A DNA stretch of 64,000 nt from Bacillus sp. FJAT-27264 (GCF_001682855.1 NZ_MAQW01000001.1:662741-726740); one strand, 5' to 3'. Counted from the stretch's first letter, positions 18,405-26,989 are shown. The notes: generated from the sequence alone by a model not told the origin. Translations and numbers: made by a program.

Positions 18405-20366
18405 TTACTGCTTGATAAAGAATTGTGCTGGATGTCCTTGCCCCAGGGAACGATATTCGTCACACCAGATGGCGTCGGTAGGAATGTTGTGAATTTTATT
18501 GTTGGCCACAATCAGCACTGGTGTTGGTCCTGCATAACCGATCACCCATTGGTTCTTCTGATGCAGCTTCACGATTTCATTGCTGTAATTGTTGATGTCC
18601 TCAAGCGTTTTGCTTGATTTTACTTTATCCCAGTACTCCAAGATCTTCGCTACATCACCTTCCGGTTTAACGCCTTCTTTACCACCGGATTGCGTGTAGA
18701 GCCCGTAATGACCAAGCCATGGCGTCATGACACGAAGCGGAACGAGGGTATCCGGACGGAAGGCTACGTTAGCGACAGAGATATTCTCAGTATGCATTGG
18801 AATCTGGTTAGCGTACTTCATGTCAAATTGGGTAGTACCATCCACGATCTTCACGTTCGTTCTGAGACCCATTTCTTCATAGTACTTCTTGAGCAGCTCC
18901 AGGAATGGTGCATTGTCAGTGCTGCTTTCGACAATGGTTAGCGTCAGTTCCGAACCGTCAGCATTGTTACGGAAATTATTCTTATCACGCTTAGTCAGAC
19001 CCAGTTCATCGAGGATCTTGTTCGCGCGTTCCGGATCATATTCAGCCCACTGTTTATCCCAGCCTTCCTGATACCCCATAACCCCTTTCGGAACAGAAGC
19101 CTGAATAGGCTCGCCCAGTCCGTTGGTTACGATCTCAGAGACTTCGTTCCGGTCAACCCCGATCGAAAGTGCTTCGCGGAATTTGATATCCTGGAACAGC
19201 TTCCGCAGGTTTGGATCTTCTGTCGTCTGGTTCAATTGAATACCGGCACTGGACCAGGATGGCTGTGTCCATGGAATGATGCGGAAGTCGCCTTTTTTCT
19301 CATTTTCCTTCAGGACTGTGAAGTCCTTGGAATCAAAAATGGTCAAGTTATAATCGCCGGATAGTGTGCCTAGCACCTTTTGGCTCGGATCTTGAATCTT
19401 GGTCGCTACAATCCGGTCAATGTACGGTAGCTGCTTACCTTCTTTATCTGTTTTCCAATAGTAAGGGTTGCGTTCCATCACGAATTGGTCACCGTTAGGA
19501 TCATTCGTTGGTACCCAAGCACGAAGTGTCGGGATTTGGTAGTGCAGCCAGTCCGTATAACCGGTCTCCATAAGGAAGGTTTTCGGATCTTCATAGCCCC
19601 ACTCTTTGGTGATCTCCAGTGTCTTAGCATCGCCTACAAACTCAGGCAGGATCGTCTTGTGGAAGTGTGCCGGAGCAAAGAACCACTTGTTGTCAATGGC
19701 CACACGCTCCAGGAAGAGCACGCTTGGATACTTGTGAGTCACTGTAAAGGTGTAATCATCCACCTTCTTGACTTCTGCCAGCGCTCTATCGCCGGTTGCC
19801 GGATCGACGGAATAATAAGCATCGTAAATCTTTTTACCGAAAGTCTCTTTGGTCAGCATGTGCTCCCAATAGAAGAGGACATCATCGGCTGTGAAAGGAA
19901 CACCGTCAGACCATTTCATGCCTTCCCGCAAATGAATGGTGAACACTGTGGAATCCGCGTTAACTTCATAGCCTTTGGCAACGTTTGGTTCAACCTTATT
20001 GCCTTCCTGATTGAAGCGGAACAGTGCTTCTTCAGTCGGTTGACCAATCCCCCACTTGTCAGCTACGCCATTCCAAGGCATCTTCCAGTCGCCGCCATAC
20101 TCTCCGATTTCATCAACGACATTCTCAACCATAATGTCCTTGGCAGCCGGAAGACGCTCTTCCAGCTTAGGCAGCTTTCCTTCAGAGACCAGCTTAGCCA
20201 GATTGGGCGACTCTTTAGTGTTATTATTCTCTTTGACGATCGTTTCTTTCACATCCGGCGATTCCTTAACCTTCTCAGCTACGTTGTTAGAAGAAGAGAA
20301 TGAACATCCTCCCAAGGCCGTTGTCATAAGGATAAGGCCAATTAACAATTTGCTTCCCCTTTTCAA
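18405..20366 (-). CDS. Opp-type ABC transporter substrate-binding lipoprotein (SBP family 5), probably for oligosaccharide
   Basis: This 653-residue lipoprotein has a signal with lipobox LGGC (Cys20), then a charged linker. The family-5 binding domain shows DADSTVFTIHLREGMKWSDG-type text (here VNADSTVFTIHLREG) and PFTADDVLFYWEH. It is longer than typical OppA proteins (about 540). Opp-family receptors of this size commonly bind oligosaccharides in Bacillota and Thermotogae. It is the promoter-proximal gene of the operon, directly behind four LacI-type operators. Confidence 0.88.
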   Translation of the reverse strand: MKRGSKLLIGLILMTTALGGCSFSSSNNVAEKVKESPDVKETIVKENNNTKESPNLAKLVSEGKLPKLEERLPAAKDIMVENVVDEIGEYGGDWKMPWNGVADKWGIGQPTEEALFRFNQEGNKVEPNVAKGYEVNADSTVFTIHLREGMKWSDGVPFTADDVLFYWEHMLTKETFGKKIYDAYYSVDPATGDRALAEVKKVDDYTFTVTHKYPSVLFLERVAIDNKWFFAPAHFHKTILPEFVGDAKTLEITKEWGYEDPKTFLMETGYTDWLHYQIPTLRAWVPTNDPNGDQFVMERNPYYWKTDKEGKQLPYIDRIVATKIQDPSQKVLGTLSGDYNLTIFDSKDFTVLKENEKKGDFRIIPWTQPSWSSAGIQLNQTTEDPNLRKLFQDIKFREALSIGVDRNEVSEIVTNGLGEPIQASVPKGVMGYQEGWDKQWAEYDPERANKILDELGLTKRDKNNFRNNADGSELTLTIVESSTDNAPFLELLKKYYEEMGLRTNVKIVDGTTQFDMKYANQIPMHTENISVANVAFRPDTLVPLRVMTPWLGHYGLYTQSGGKEGVKPEGDVAKILEYWDKVKSSKTLEDINNYSNEIVKLHQKNQWVIGYAGPTPVLIVANNKIHNIPTDAIWCDEYRSLGQGHPAQFFIKQ

Positions 20367-20442
20367 GTTAACCCCTCCGTGTTTAGATTTACGATTTGTC
20401 TAGCGGAACTTGCTCTAGTTGTCTCCCACCTCCCAAGTGGAA

Positions 20443-20456
20443 TTAAACCGATTTAA
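20443..20456. promoter_or_regulatory. LacI-type operator 1 of the import operon
   Basis: TTAAACCGATTTAA is a one-mismatch copy of the dyad found at 20488 and 20544. It lies nearest the binding-protein start. Confidence 0.55.
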
Positions 20457-20487
20457 CATAAATATAGAGTGCTATGTAAAATCGATA

Positions 20488-20501
20488 TTAAACCGGTTTA
20501 A
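20488..20501. promoter_or_regulatory. LacI-type operator 2 of the import operon
   Basis: TTAAACCGGTTTAA is a perfect 14-bp palindrome with the central CG usual for LacI-family sites. Its centre is 45 bp from that of copy 1. Confidence 0.65.
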
Positions 20502-20543
20502 TCGAAGCTTTAAAAAAATAATGGGCCTGTGACTTACCCCACA

Positions 20544-20557
20544 TTAAACCGGTTTAA
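20544..20557. promoter_or_regulatory. LacI-type operator 3 of the import operon
   Basis: This is a second perfect TTAAACCGGTTTAA, with its centre 56 bp from copy 2. Three copies in 115 bp downstream of the promoter suggest cooperative binding or looping. Confidence 0.65.
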
Positions 20558-20593
20558 ATATCGTTAATACCAAAATGAAAACGCTTTATTTGT

Positions 20594-20622
20594 ATAATAC
20601 ATGGAATTAAGCGCTTAATCAA
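20594..20622 (-). promoter_or_regulatory. Promoter of the Opp-type operon with an embedded TTAAGCGCTTAA operator
   Basis: On the minus strand TTGATT and TATTAT are spaced by exactly 17 bp. The spacer holds most of a perfect palindrome, ATTAAGCGCTTAAT (20606-20619), so a bound LacI-family protein would block RNA polymerase. The same AAGCGCTT core occurs twice before the inositol operon at 35912 and 35973. Confidence 0.6.
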
Positions 20623-20786
20623 TACGCAATTAACAGAATGTTCAATATTATTTTACGATGAATAAAAAAGGGCTTTACCTCATTTGCAACCCGCTAATCC
20701 CTCTTACTTGTCCTATTATAGGACTCGAATGTACTAGGATTATTAGCTGATCATCAAATTTCGGTAAAACCCCTGCTTATTTCCTT

Positions 20787-22901
20787 TTATTTGAGATTAG
20801 AATGTGTGTTCAGACGGAAACGGAACTTCGCGTCATCTCCGTACCACATTGGGAAGTTTGTTCCCCATTTGTTGTTGTGAAGATTGAAGTGCCATCCCCC
20901 TGCCAGCGAAACAAAAGTATTGTCGAACTGCAGCAGTCTTCTCTCACCAGGCGCAACCAGTGCAGAATCCAGTGCTGCAATCGAAGCCAGGCCGTCTGCT
21001 CCTTCATAGAAAACGCCACGATCTATGGCATGCAGATTACGGTTGCCATCCTTCACCACACTCAGTGGCGAGATTGGACCGCCGAGCTTATCCATCATCC
21101 ACAGATTCGGGTTATCCACCTTCAGGCCACAGCTGAACCAGCTGGCTTCCGGCAAGCGATTAGCATCTTTTCCGAACCACTGCAGACTAACATCCACTCC
21201 ACCGTTTCCGGCAAAGGTGTAGATCAGCTCCAGTTCCTTCGGTGCTCCGTATACTTCATGAGCTTCCTTAGGCATGGACAGACGGAGCAAGTATTGATCT
21301 CCGTTCGCACCGCTTGTCTTTTGCAACTCCCGTACAATTGGCTTGTAAATGCCATGACTTGGCAGCGGACGCACGAATTCAAAACCAGGCTTGCTGAAGT
21401 CGGCATCTGCCCACGGATGCGTTAAAGGCAAGTTCTGCATGTACGTACGGAAATATCTGTTGTAATCATCTGTGCCAAAAGTCTCGTAGACGTATTCACC
21501 AAAAGGATGCTGGGCATCCACCCAGTTCTTGCCGTTGCCATCGATCAACTGGATCAGAGCGCCGTTCTCATTGAAGGCTATCTCATAACCGCCGCTGTTG
21601 TAAGCTGAATGGCTAACAAACGCAGACGACCCCGACAGCTCATTCTTCACTGGCTTCAATTGTTCAAAAGCTGCCCGTGCTTCCGCTTGCTTATCTTCGC
21701 TCAATGCAGCGACAGCTGTGTCCAGATATCCACGCTGCTCCGCCCAAGAACTCTCGATCATCGAGTACGTGCGGCGGCTGGTCTCGGAAGCAAACAATCC
21801 GCTGGAATGCTTGTCGAACTCGTCCATAGCAAATGCACCGATGTATTGGAATTTGGCCGGGATATCATTCACGTCGATATCGTCGACTTCCCGCGCTTTG
21901 TTGAAGTCTGGCTTCGCGTAGTTGCGGAAATCCGGTAGCCATTTCTTCACATCAAGTCCCCACGTATGCTCTACAACAAGCAGCAAGGCGTCGCTGAAAC
22001 CTTTGTATTCAGCGCTTGCGATATCGATCCGGCCCTCGGCCAGCCACTTGTCTCTCAAGCGCTGCAGCTCACGAAGCTTAGCAACCTTCAATGGATCAGT
22101 AGCTCCGCCGTGAATCCAGGTATCTCCAAGCTCTTCACGCACAATAGGCAGTCGATCACTAACAGTAAGCAATTTTTCAGCAAAAGCATCCAGCGAAGAA
22201 GCAATAATCTCAGCATCCGGATAACGCTCTTGAATATGCTCGAACTGCTCACGAATCTCCTCTGCACTTGGCGGTCCGCAGTTGTCGCCTGTATGCGCGA
22301 ACAGCAGGATATCGTCAAGATCATCAAGATCTACGGCTTCACCGTAGGTTCCAGCATAGTTAACAATAATTTCGCTTCCGTCTGCCGCCTGCCATCTGAA
22401 CAGCTTCGGCACATCTGGGCGCATAGAGGCCGGGTTCACGCCAAGGTGCATATAACGAATGCCAGCTTCGCTCATGTATGGCACCATCGACAGGGTGTGA
22501 CCTGGTACGTCTGTCATCTTCGAAGCAATCGTCGTTTTGCCGAACTGAGCATCCAACTCTTGACTGATTGACAGGCCGTAGCGGAATAAGGCCGGGTCCA
22601 TTAGCTCGGTATGCGTTGTGAATGGTAAGCCGTGCCAGACGATGTGACCTTTGCGGATCGCCTCATCCATAGCTTTTTTACCTTCTTCAGACGCATGATC
22701 CAAGTAATAGCGAATCAACCAGGAGCCTGTGGTCCACACGAAGCGCTCTTTGCCACCTTTGGCTTCAAGCTCCGCAGCTAGCGCGATTGCTTTTGGAATA
22801 TACTCCTCCATGTACTGCTTTACTACATTTGCTGCCAAATGGGTGAAACCGATATCGAGGTGAGTCTTAAAAACAACGTGTACTCTTTTTCTGCTAGTCA
22901 T
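20787..22901 (-). CDS. GH38-related glycosidase, DUF5054-like
   Basis: CGGAGG lies nine bases before the ATG. The 704-residue protein has no signal peptide, so it acts in the cytoplasm. Its first 280 residues look like the GH38 alpha-mannosidase metal domain: FKTHLDIGFTHLA gives the His-x-Asp zinc pair, TTGSWLIRYYLDHA follows, and KMTDVPGHT carries a candidate second acidic ligand. The C-terminal half is beta-rich, as in GH38 proteins. From memory it fits the DUF5054 family, whose substrate is not established. Being 27 bp from the secreted protein gene and beside an Opp-type importer, it may cleave an imported manno- or related oligosaccharide. Confidence 0.65.
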   Translation of the reverse strand: MTSRKRVHVVFKTHLDIGFTHLAANVVKQYMEEYIPKAIALAAELEAKGGKERFVWTTGSWLIRYYLDHASEEGKKAMDEAIRKGHIVWHGLPFTTHTELMDPALFRYGLSISQELDAQFGKTTIASKMTDVPGHTLSMVPYMSEAGIRYMHLGVNPASMRPDVPKLFRWQAADGSEIIVNYAGTYGEAVDLDDLDDILLFAHTGDNCGPPSAEEIREQFEHIQERYPDAEIIASSLDAFAEKLLTVSDRLPIVREELGDTWIHGGATDPLKVAKLRELQRLRDKWLAEGRIDIASAEYKGFSDALLLVVEHTWGLDVKKWLPDFRNYAKPDFNKAREVDDIDVNDIPAKFQYIGAFAMDEFDKHSSGLFASETSRRTYSMIESSWAEQRGYLDTAVAALSEDKQAEARAAFEQLKPVKNELSGSSAFVSHSAYNSGGYEIAFNENGALIQLIDGNGKNWVDAQHPFGEYVYETFGTDDYNRYFRTYMQNLPLTHPWADADFSKPGFEFVRPLPSHGIYKPIVRELQKTSGANGDQYLLRLSMPKEAHEVYGAPKELELIYTFAGNGGVDVSLQWFGKDANRLPEASWFSCGLKVDNPNLWMMDKLGGPISPLSVVKDGNRNLHAIDRGVFYEGADGLASIAALDSALVAPGERRLLQFDNTFVSLAGGWHFNLHNNKWGTNFPMWYGDDAKFRFRLNTHSNLK

Positions 22902-22928
22902 GGTTGTATGCCTCCGTTTTCAAATAAA

Positions 22929-24440
22929 TTAGTCGAGAACTACATCGTTCGTAAGCGCTCCTTTTTCTTGCGGGCCGGTAGGTCCGCCAGCGAGAAGCGG
23001 CTGTCCAAAGAAGGAGCCTTGGGCAGGATTACCAAATTTGTACACCGAGAGACTGTTCGGATTGCTGTAATCCCTGTCCAGCCAGGACGGCCACGCATTG
23101 CCGAGGCCATTGCCTGTCAAAGCGTTCGGGTAATACTGGAATGCCTGAATATTGTTCCATGTATCCCATGCGGTTCCTTGATTCGCCACATCAATCAGTT
23201 GTGTAACGACTAGCTCTTTATACACATGGTTGCCTGGATCTTTCCACATTCCGTGGGAGCCAAAAGCAGAATAGGCTACAGGATGCGTATTATTCACTTT
23301 ATCTACTTCATTCCAGTTGTATGTTGTGCCGAAGGAATGGGCACCATAATAAACTTGAACCGGTTTAATAAAATTCGTGCCTTGGTCCGTGAATTTAGCT
23401 AATCTTACAGTTACACGCTCCCAATCTCCAACGTGATCACCCACTTCTGTACCGAATACAGTCTTACCAAGATCGTAGGCGCTGTACTGGAAGTATACCA
23501 AATCGACATTGTTATACTCTTTCTCTACCCAGAAGGCATAGATTGGAGCAGTGGCCAAATCGCCTGAGAAATGAGGGAGCTTCAGTGTATAAGGGTTGAG
23601 TTCCGTTTTAGTTTTGAATTCATACAGCCCTGAGCTAGGATTAATATAGCGGTCCAAGTGAGGCAATGTAAACTCTACAGAGGCCGGGAAGTACGTCTCT
23701 CCTTGGGCGAACCAGATCCTTGGCGCAAAGGTTTGTAAAATCTCACGTTTGGCCGTATCGCTGAAAGCATTACCAGGCACCGCTCTGGTTGTGGAATCCT
23801 GTGGTGAAATGGCCTCCACCTTCAAGCTGGATACCGAATCATTAATGTCACTGCCTACATAGATCGCATCAGCGGTCAGAACCTTGGAGGCACCGGAGTA
23901 GTTATAATCTTTGAATAGTGTAACCTTATAACCCGGAGCTATACGAATTGCCGAAATAGCGTCATTTCCCACGCCAGCCTTCAGATCATCCACATTGTAA
24001 TTGCCGATATCAAACTGCTGCTCGAATCCGCCATAAGGAGAATTGGAGTAGGCAATGACCGGCTTGTTCGGACCGCCAATCTTCTCAACCTTGAGGCTGG
24101 AAGTAGCATCGTTGAAGTCATCCAGCCAGCTTGCATCGCTGGTTAGTTGCTTGGTGTCACCAGAGAAGTCCTTGTCACGATACAGGGTCAAGCGATAACC
24201 GGATGCTACCTTGACTGAAGAAATTTTATCGTTACCGACGACATTTAGCTCATTTACATTGTAAAGGCCAATCCCAAACTGCTGGGAACTGCCGCCAAAG
24301 TCACCATCCCGATACACGGTTACCGGATTGTTCTCTGCCGCCAGCGTTGACTGTGCTTCTTCCGCCATCGCGGGTTGCGCTACCGGTAAGATAAGAGATA
24401 CTGCCAAGAACGATGTTGCAAGCAAAGATTTGATTGTCAT
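22929..24440 (-). CDS. Secreted protein with two beta/gamma-crystallin domains and a Vps62-like domain
   Basis: The start follows AGAGGAG. The 503-residue product has a Sec signal peptide ending near AMA-EE (residue 26). Two beta/gamma-crystallin domains follow (about 38-122 and 130-207). Each half has the calcium-site pattern Asn-Asp-x-x-Ser-Ser/Ala: NDKISS, NDATSS, NDAISA and NDSVSS. From about 220 to 495 is a Vps62/DUF946-like domain with GDHVGDWERVTVRL and SAFGSHGMW. It should act outside the cell, with calcium stabilising the front domains. Function is unknown; carbohydrate or membrane binding are both possible. It is cotranscribed with the GH38-related gene and is controlled by two dyads and a cre-like site. 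Confidence 0.7.
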   Translation of the reverse strand: MTIKSLLATSFLAVSLILPVAQPAMAEEAQSTLAAENNPVTVYRDGDFGGSSQQFGIGLYNVNELNVVGNDKISSVKVASGYRLTLYRDKDFSGDTKQLTSDASWLDDFNDATSSLKVEKIGGPNKPVIAYSNSPYGGFEQQFDIGNYNVDDLKAGVGNDAISAIRIAPGYKVTLFKDYNYSGASKVLTADAIYVGSDINDSVSSLKVEAISPQDSTTRAVPGNAFSDTAKREILQTFAPRIWFAQGETYFPASVEFTLPHLDRYINPSSGLYEFKTKTELNPYTLKLPHFSGDLATAPIYAFWVEKEYNNVDLVYFQYSAYDLGKTVFGTEVGDHVGDWERVTVRLAKFTDQGTNFIKPVQVYYGAHSFGTTYNWNEVDKVNNTHPVAYSAFGSHGMWKDPGNHVYKELVVTQLIDVANQGTAWDTWNNIQAFQYYPNALTGNGLGNAWPSWLDRDYSNPNSLSVYKFGNPAQGSFFGQPLLAGGPTGPQEKGALTNDVVLD

Positions 24441-24524
24441 ATTCGGGCTCCTCTTCGAATGATGATTTCATTTTCTGCTAACATTCATTTCTTCAGGCTT
24501 CTGTAGGTCTAATCTCAGGATGTA

Positions 24525-24538
24525 TGATAACGCTTTCT
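24525..24538. promoter_or_regulatory. Candidate CcpA cre site
   Basis: On the minus strand AGAAAGCGTTATCA matches the cre consensus TGWAANCGNTNWCA at 13 of 14 positions. It lies about 85 bp before the start of the secreted protein gene, in the presumed leader, where CcpA would act as a roadblock. Confidence 0.5.
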
Positions 24539-24587
24539 AAAAGGTTCTCCTTTCATGATTAAAGATAACTATACCCTCAGGTTAATC

Positions 24588-24602
24588 TATGTCAGTGACA
24601 TA
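24588..24602. promoter_or_regulatory. Dyad operator A, probable GntR-family site
   Basis: TATGTCAGTGACATA is a perfect 7-1-7 palindrome in the upstream region of the secreted protein gene. A near-identical copy lies at 24749. A GntR/LacI hybrid regulator gene is adjacent. Confidence 0.6.
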
Positions 24603-24748
24603 TACAATAATAAAATCAACTTTGTTATGTAAATTTTTCTGAGGATATATTTTATTAATCGACCATTTTTTACAATATTATCGCATATTTTAGGGATATA
24701 GATAACACTCTTAAGATTTGTTTTCCATTCCCAAGAAAAAAAATCCCC

Positions 24749-24763
24749 TATGTCACTGACATA
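24749..24763. promoter_or_regulatory. Dyad operator B, probable GntR-family site
   Basis: TATGTCACTGACATA is the same palindrome with the opposite centre base, 161 bp from copy A. The flanks also match (CTATGTCA-TGACATATA), which argues against chance. The 390-bp space 24441-24830 contains only these sites, the cre-like site and the terminator. Confidence 0.6.
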
Positions 24764-24806
24764 TAATTAAGCCTATACGACCACAAACATGTGATAGCAT
24801 AGGCTT
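24764..24806 (-). terminator. Weak terminator after the GntR/LacI hybrid regulator gene
   Basis: AAGCCTAT pairs with ATAGGCTT across a 22-base loop. A U-rich run on the minus strand occurs only farther on (24735-24743), after operator B. Confidence 0.4.
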
Positions 24807-24830
24807 GAGGGCTGAAAAACCCTATTACAA

Positions 24831-25991
24831 TCAGCGATTGAGATCCCGTACAGAGCTTCGTTCGATAATGGTCGTGTTTACCTTAATCGATATCGCCCCT
24901 TCTTTGGAATTCTCCATACGTTTGCAGAGAAGATTAACTGCTGCCTGACCCAACTGCTGCGTGGTTTGTCTGGCTGTGGTCAACGGGACCGGCAACAAAC
25001 TAGCAAGCTGGATATCTGAAAACCCAATGATGGACAGATCATCAGGAACAGCCTTATCGATTGACAGAGCCGTGTTCAAGCAAGAAGTTGCCAGATAATC
25101 ATCCGCACAGAGGACCGCCGTCATGTCAGGATTATTTTGCATAAAATCAGCCAGCTCCTGATTGGAGCCGTTCAGGTTCAACATATAATCCTCTGAGCAG
25201 TTCAGGTTAATATTACGCCCATTCACAGGTAGCTCATAATCCAGCATCGCCTGCATATATCCTTTGTAACGGTCTTCCCGGCTTGTCACTCCGTCAAATG
25301 GCATTGAGAGATAACCGATTTCCCGATGCCCTCTCTGAATCAAATATTCCGTCAGATTATAGGCACCTTGATGATGGTCATGATACACACAATCAATGTT
25401 AACCTCGCGAAAAATCCGGTCGATGATCACCAGCGGGTAATTTAGCAAATTAAGCTCCAGCACCTTCTCGCTGCAATGTGTTCTACCTCGAGGGTATAGA
25501 ATAATTCCGTCCACTCCGTCATCATATAACTCCTGAAGGCTGGTGCTCTCATCCTCTTTATCGGTAGTCATGCGAATAAGCAAATGACAATCGGATTTGC
25601 GGGCCTCCCGCTCAACGGATGCTATAATTCTGGCCACATAATCATCCACGTTCGGAATCAAAAGGGCGATCCTCCGCTTGACCAGCGTCTTGCCCCCATC
25701 TGCTTGATCCGCTGTAATCTCTCTATCCGGTCCCGAATAGTCACCTGACATAAAGGTACCTCGCCGCGCCAGCCGGTATACAATCCCCTGCTTCTCCAGA
25801 ATCTGCAGCGCAAGCTTCGCTGTCATGCGGCTAACAGAATACAGCTTGGCCAGCTCTGCCTCGGACGGCACCGGATCATGCGGCTGCAACTTACGCTTGC
25901 GAATTTCCTCCAGCACTAGATCAGCAGTTTGTAAATATAACAATGGCTTCCGATCCGATTTCTGATATTGTTGTTCTTCCATGTATGGCAT
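24831..25991 (-). CDS. GntR-type regulator with LacI-like effector domain (AraR-like architecture)
   Basis: The 386-residue protein has a GntR winged helix at about 14-80 (PVPSEAELAKLYSVSRMTAKLALQ as two adjoining segments) fused to a sugar-binding LacI-like domain from about 105, with ALLIPNVDDYVARIIASVE-like text, ILYPRGRTHC and CADDYLATSCLN. This is the AraR layout, typical of regulators that leave DNA when a sugar binds. The start is uncertain: ATG codons at 25991 and 25982 both have imperfect spacing to GAGG. Located directly upstream of the secreted and GH38-related genes on the same strand, it probably binds the TATGTCAGTGACATA dyads. Confidence 0.85.
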   Translation of the reverse strand: MPYMEEQQYQKSDRKPLLYLQTADLVLEEIRKRKLQPHDPVPSEAELAKLYSVSRMTAKLALQILEKQGIVYRLARRGTFMSGDYSGPDREITADQADGGKTLVKRRIALLIPNVDDYVARIIASVEREARKSDCHLLIRMTTDKEDESTSLQELYDDGVDGIILYPRGRTHCSEKVLELNLLNYPLVIIDRIFREVNIDCVYHDHHQGAYNLTEYLIQRGHREIGYLSMPFDGVTSREDRYKGYMQAMLDYELPVNGRNINLNCSEDYMLNLNGSNQELADFMQNNPDMTAVLCADDYLATSCLNTALSIDKAVPDDLSIIGFSDIQLASLLPVPLTTARQTTQQLGQAAVNLLCKRMENSKEGAISIKVNTTIIERSSVRDLNR

Positions 25992-26230
25992 CTACCTCAA
26001 TTTCGTATTGCTATCTCTCTTTAATCATTTTCTCATAAAAAAAATAGTTCGATACAGCTATTGTACAATCCTGTTCAAGAACCGCCACTTTTATCGCTAA
26101 ATAAGGCGAACTTTAGATCCGAACGTAAGGCCCGGATGTCACTACGGTGAAGGTGTGGACCTTTGGTCACTGTTGTCTCCCAGAATTCTTCTTTTTGGCC
26201 GTTTCTAGCGGTTGAAATCTGGCGACAGTG

Positions 26231-26310
26231 TATGCTTTCGATGTGAGCTTTCCTGTGGAAAGCTTTCTGGCGAGCGCTTCGCTCCTATAGTTCCAAACCT
26301 CCCGCTACTT
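26231..26310 (-). repeat. Interspersed intergenic repeat, copy 2 (inverted)
   Basis: Read on the minus strand this stretch follows the block order of 12250-12335: TTTGGAACT, AGGAGCGA, an AAAGCTTTCC arm, AGGAAAGCTC and CATCGAAAGCATA. AAAGCTTTCC-CAGGAAAGCT can fold into a hairpin. Confidence 0.6.
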
Positions 26311-26391
26311 GAAAAATAAGGGAGCAACAAGCGCAGCCCACAGTTCATCGGAGTATGCGCCTGAGCCCACGTTCGAGCTTAGGAAGAATCT

Positions 26392-26580
26392 GATAACAGG
26401 AAAATATACCGTTAAATTCCCCCTCTCACCTTATTTTCTGTGAATAAAGGGATTTTCTCCAGTTAAATACCTGTTTTATTCCTCAATGATCTTGGCATGA
26501 GGTAATTAACAGGACATTTTCCTGTTATTTTTAGAAAAGAAGAGAATTTAATCAAAATAACAGGAGTTATTCCCGTTATT
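26392..26580. repeat. Cluster of short imperfect palindromic repeats (AATAACAGGA type)
   Basis: Related units lie at 26392-26414, 26462-26484, 26505-26529 and 26556-26580. The two best, 51 bp apart, read ATTAACAGGA-CATTT-TCCTGTTATT and AATAACAGGA-GTTAT-TCCCGTTATT. No coding frame covers them. Confidence 0.5.
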
Positions 26581-26770
26581 ACAATGCCCTATCAAGTGAA
26601 TGGAGCTTTTCGACGCATTTGTCAGTTGGAGCCGTGCAATCTTTGTGAACTAAGCATACAGCAGGGGGCATTTCTATTTTGTACCTTAGGCCACAAGAAG
26701 GCCGTTAATTAGACGTCGGAGTCATTTTCAAAATTACGTTGTTTGTATAAGCGTGTTATCTATACATTCC

Positions 26771-26800
26771 GCACCGCGTGCGCCTCCCGGCGCGCGGTGC
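26771..26800. other. GC-rich imperfect palindrome
   Basis: GCACCGCG and CGCGGTGC arms close a 30-base structure in an AT-rich neighbourhood. There is no adjacent U tract, so it is not a typical terminator. Confidence 0.35.
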
Positions 26801-26831
26801 GTGGCCCATGGTGGTGGTCAAACCTCTAATA

Positions 26832-26890
26832 TAAAAAAAACAGCCCTTTGACCGAAGGATGGTTAGTAACCCATCCTTCGGTCAAAGGGC
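26832..26890 (-). terminator. Strong terminator of the inositol operon
   Basis: A perfect 20-bp stem (26843-26862 with 26871-26890) has an 8-base loop. On the minus strand it is followed by CTGTTTTTTTTAT. It lies 100 bp after the HAD gene, the last gene of the operon. Confidence 0.85.
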
Positions 26891-26989
26891 ATGCATAGAT
26901 TGAACTTGAAATTTTCAACGTGGGACAGGCACCCTTATCCCCGAAAGATTATTTTCTAGCACAATCTATACAACTAGCAATCTGCCTTA

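Larger units (their letters stand above)
25992..26989. other. 998-bp intergenic region without a gene
   Basis: I see no supported coding frame here. It holds the inverted copy of the dispersed repeat (26231-26310), a set of short palindromic repeats (26392-26580), a GC-rich hairpin (26771-26800) and the strong terminator of the inositol operon (26832-26890). The first 230 bp hold nothing I can name. Confidence 0.6.

Noticed and set aside
18405..20366. Peptide-specific OppA receptor
   Set aside because: The length, the long OppC partner and the neighbouring LacI regulator and GH38-related enzyme favour an oligosaccharide, although peptide cargo cannot be excluded by sequence.
20711..20723. 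TCCTATTATAGGA palindrome after the GH38-related gene as terminator or operator
   Set aside because: It is too short, lacks a U tract and occurs in AT-rich DNA where such palindromes arise by chance.
23355..23368. TTGAACCGGTTTAA, a near copy of the LacI operator
   Set aside because: It lies deep inside the Vps62-like coding region and codes for conserved residues; one mismatch in a short palindrome is not enough for an operator call.
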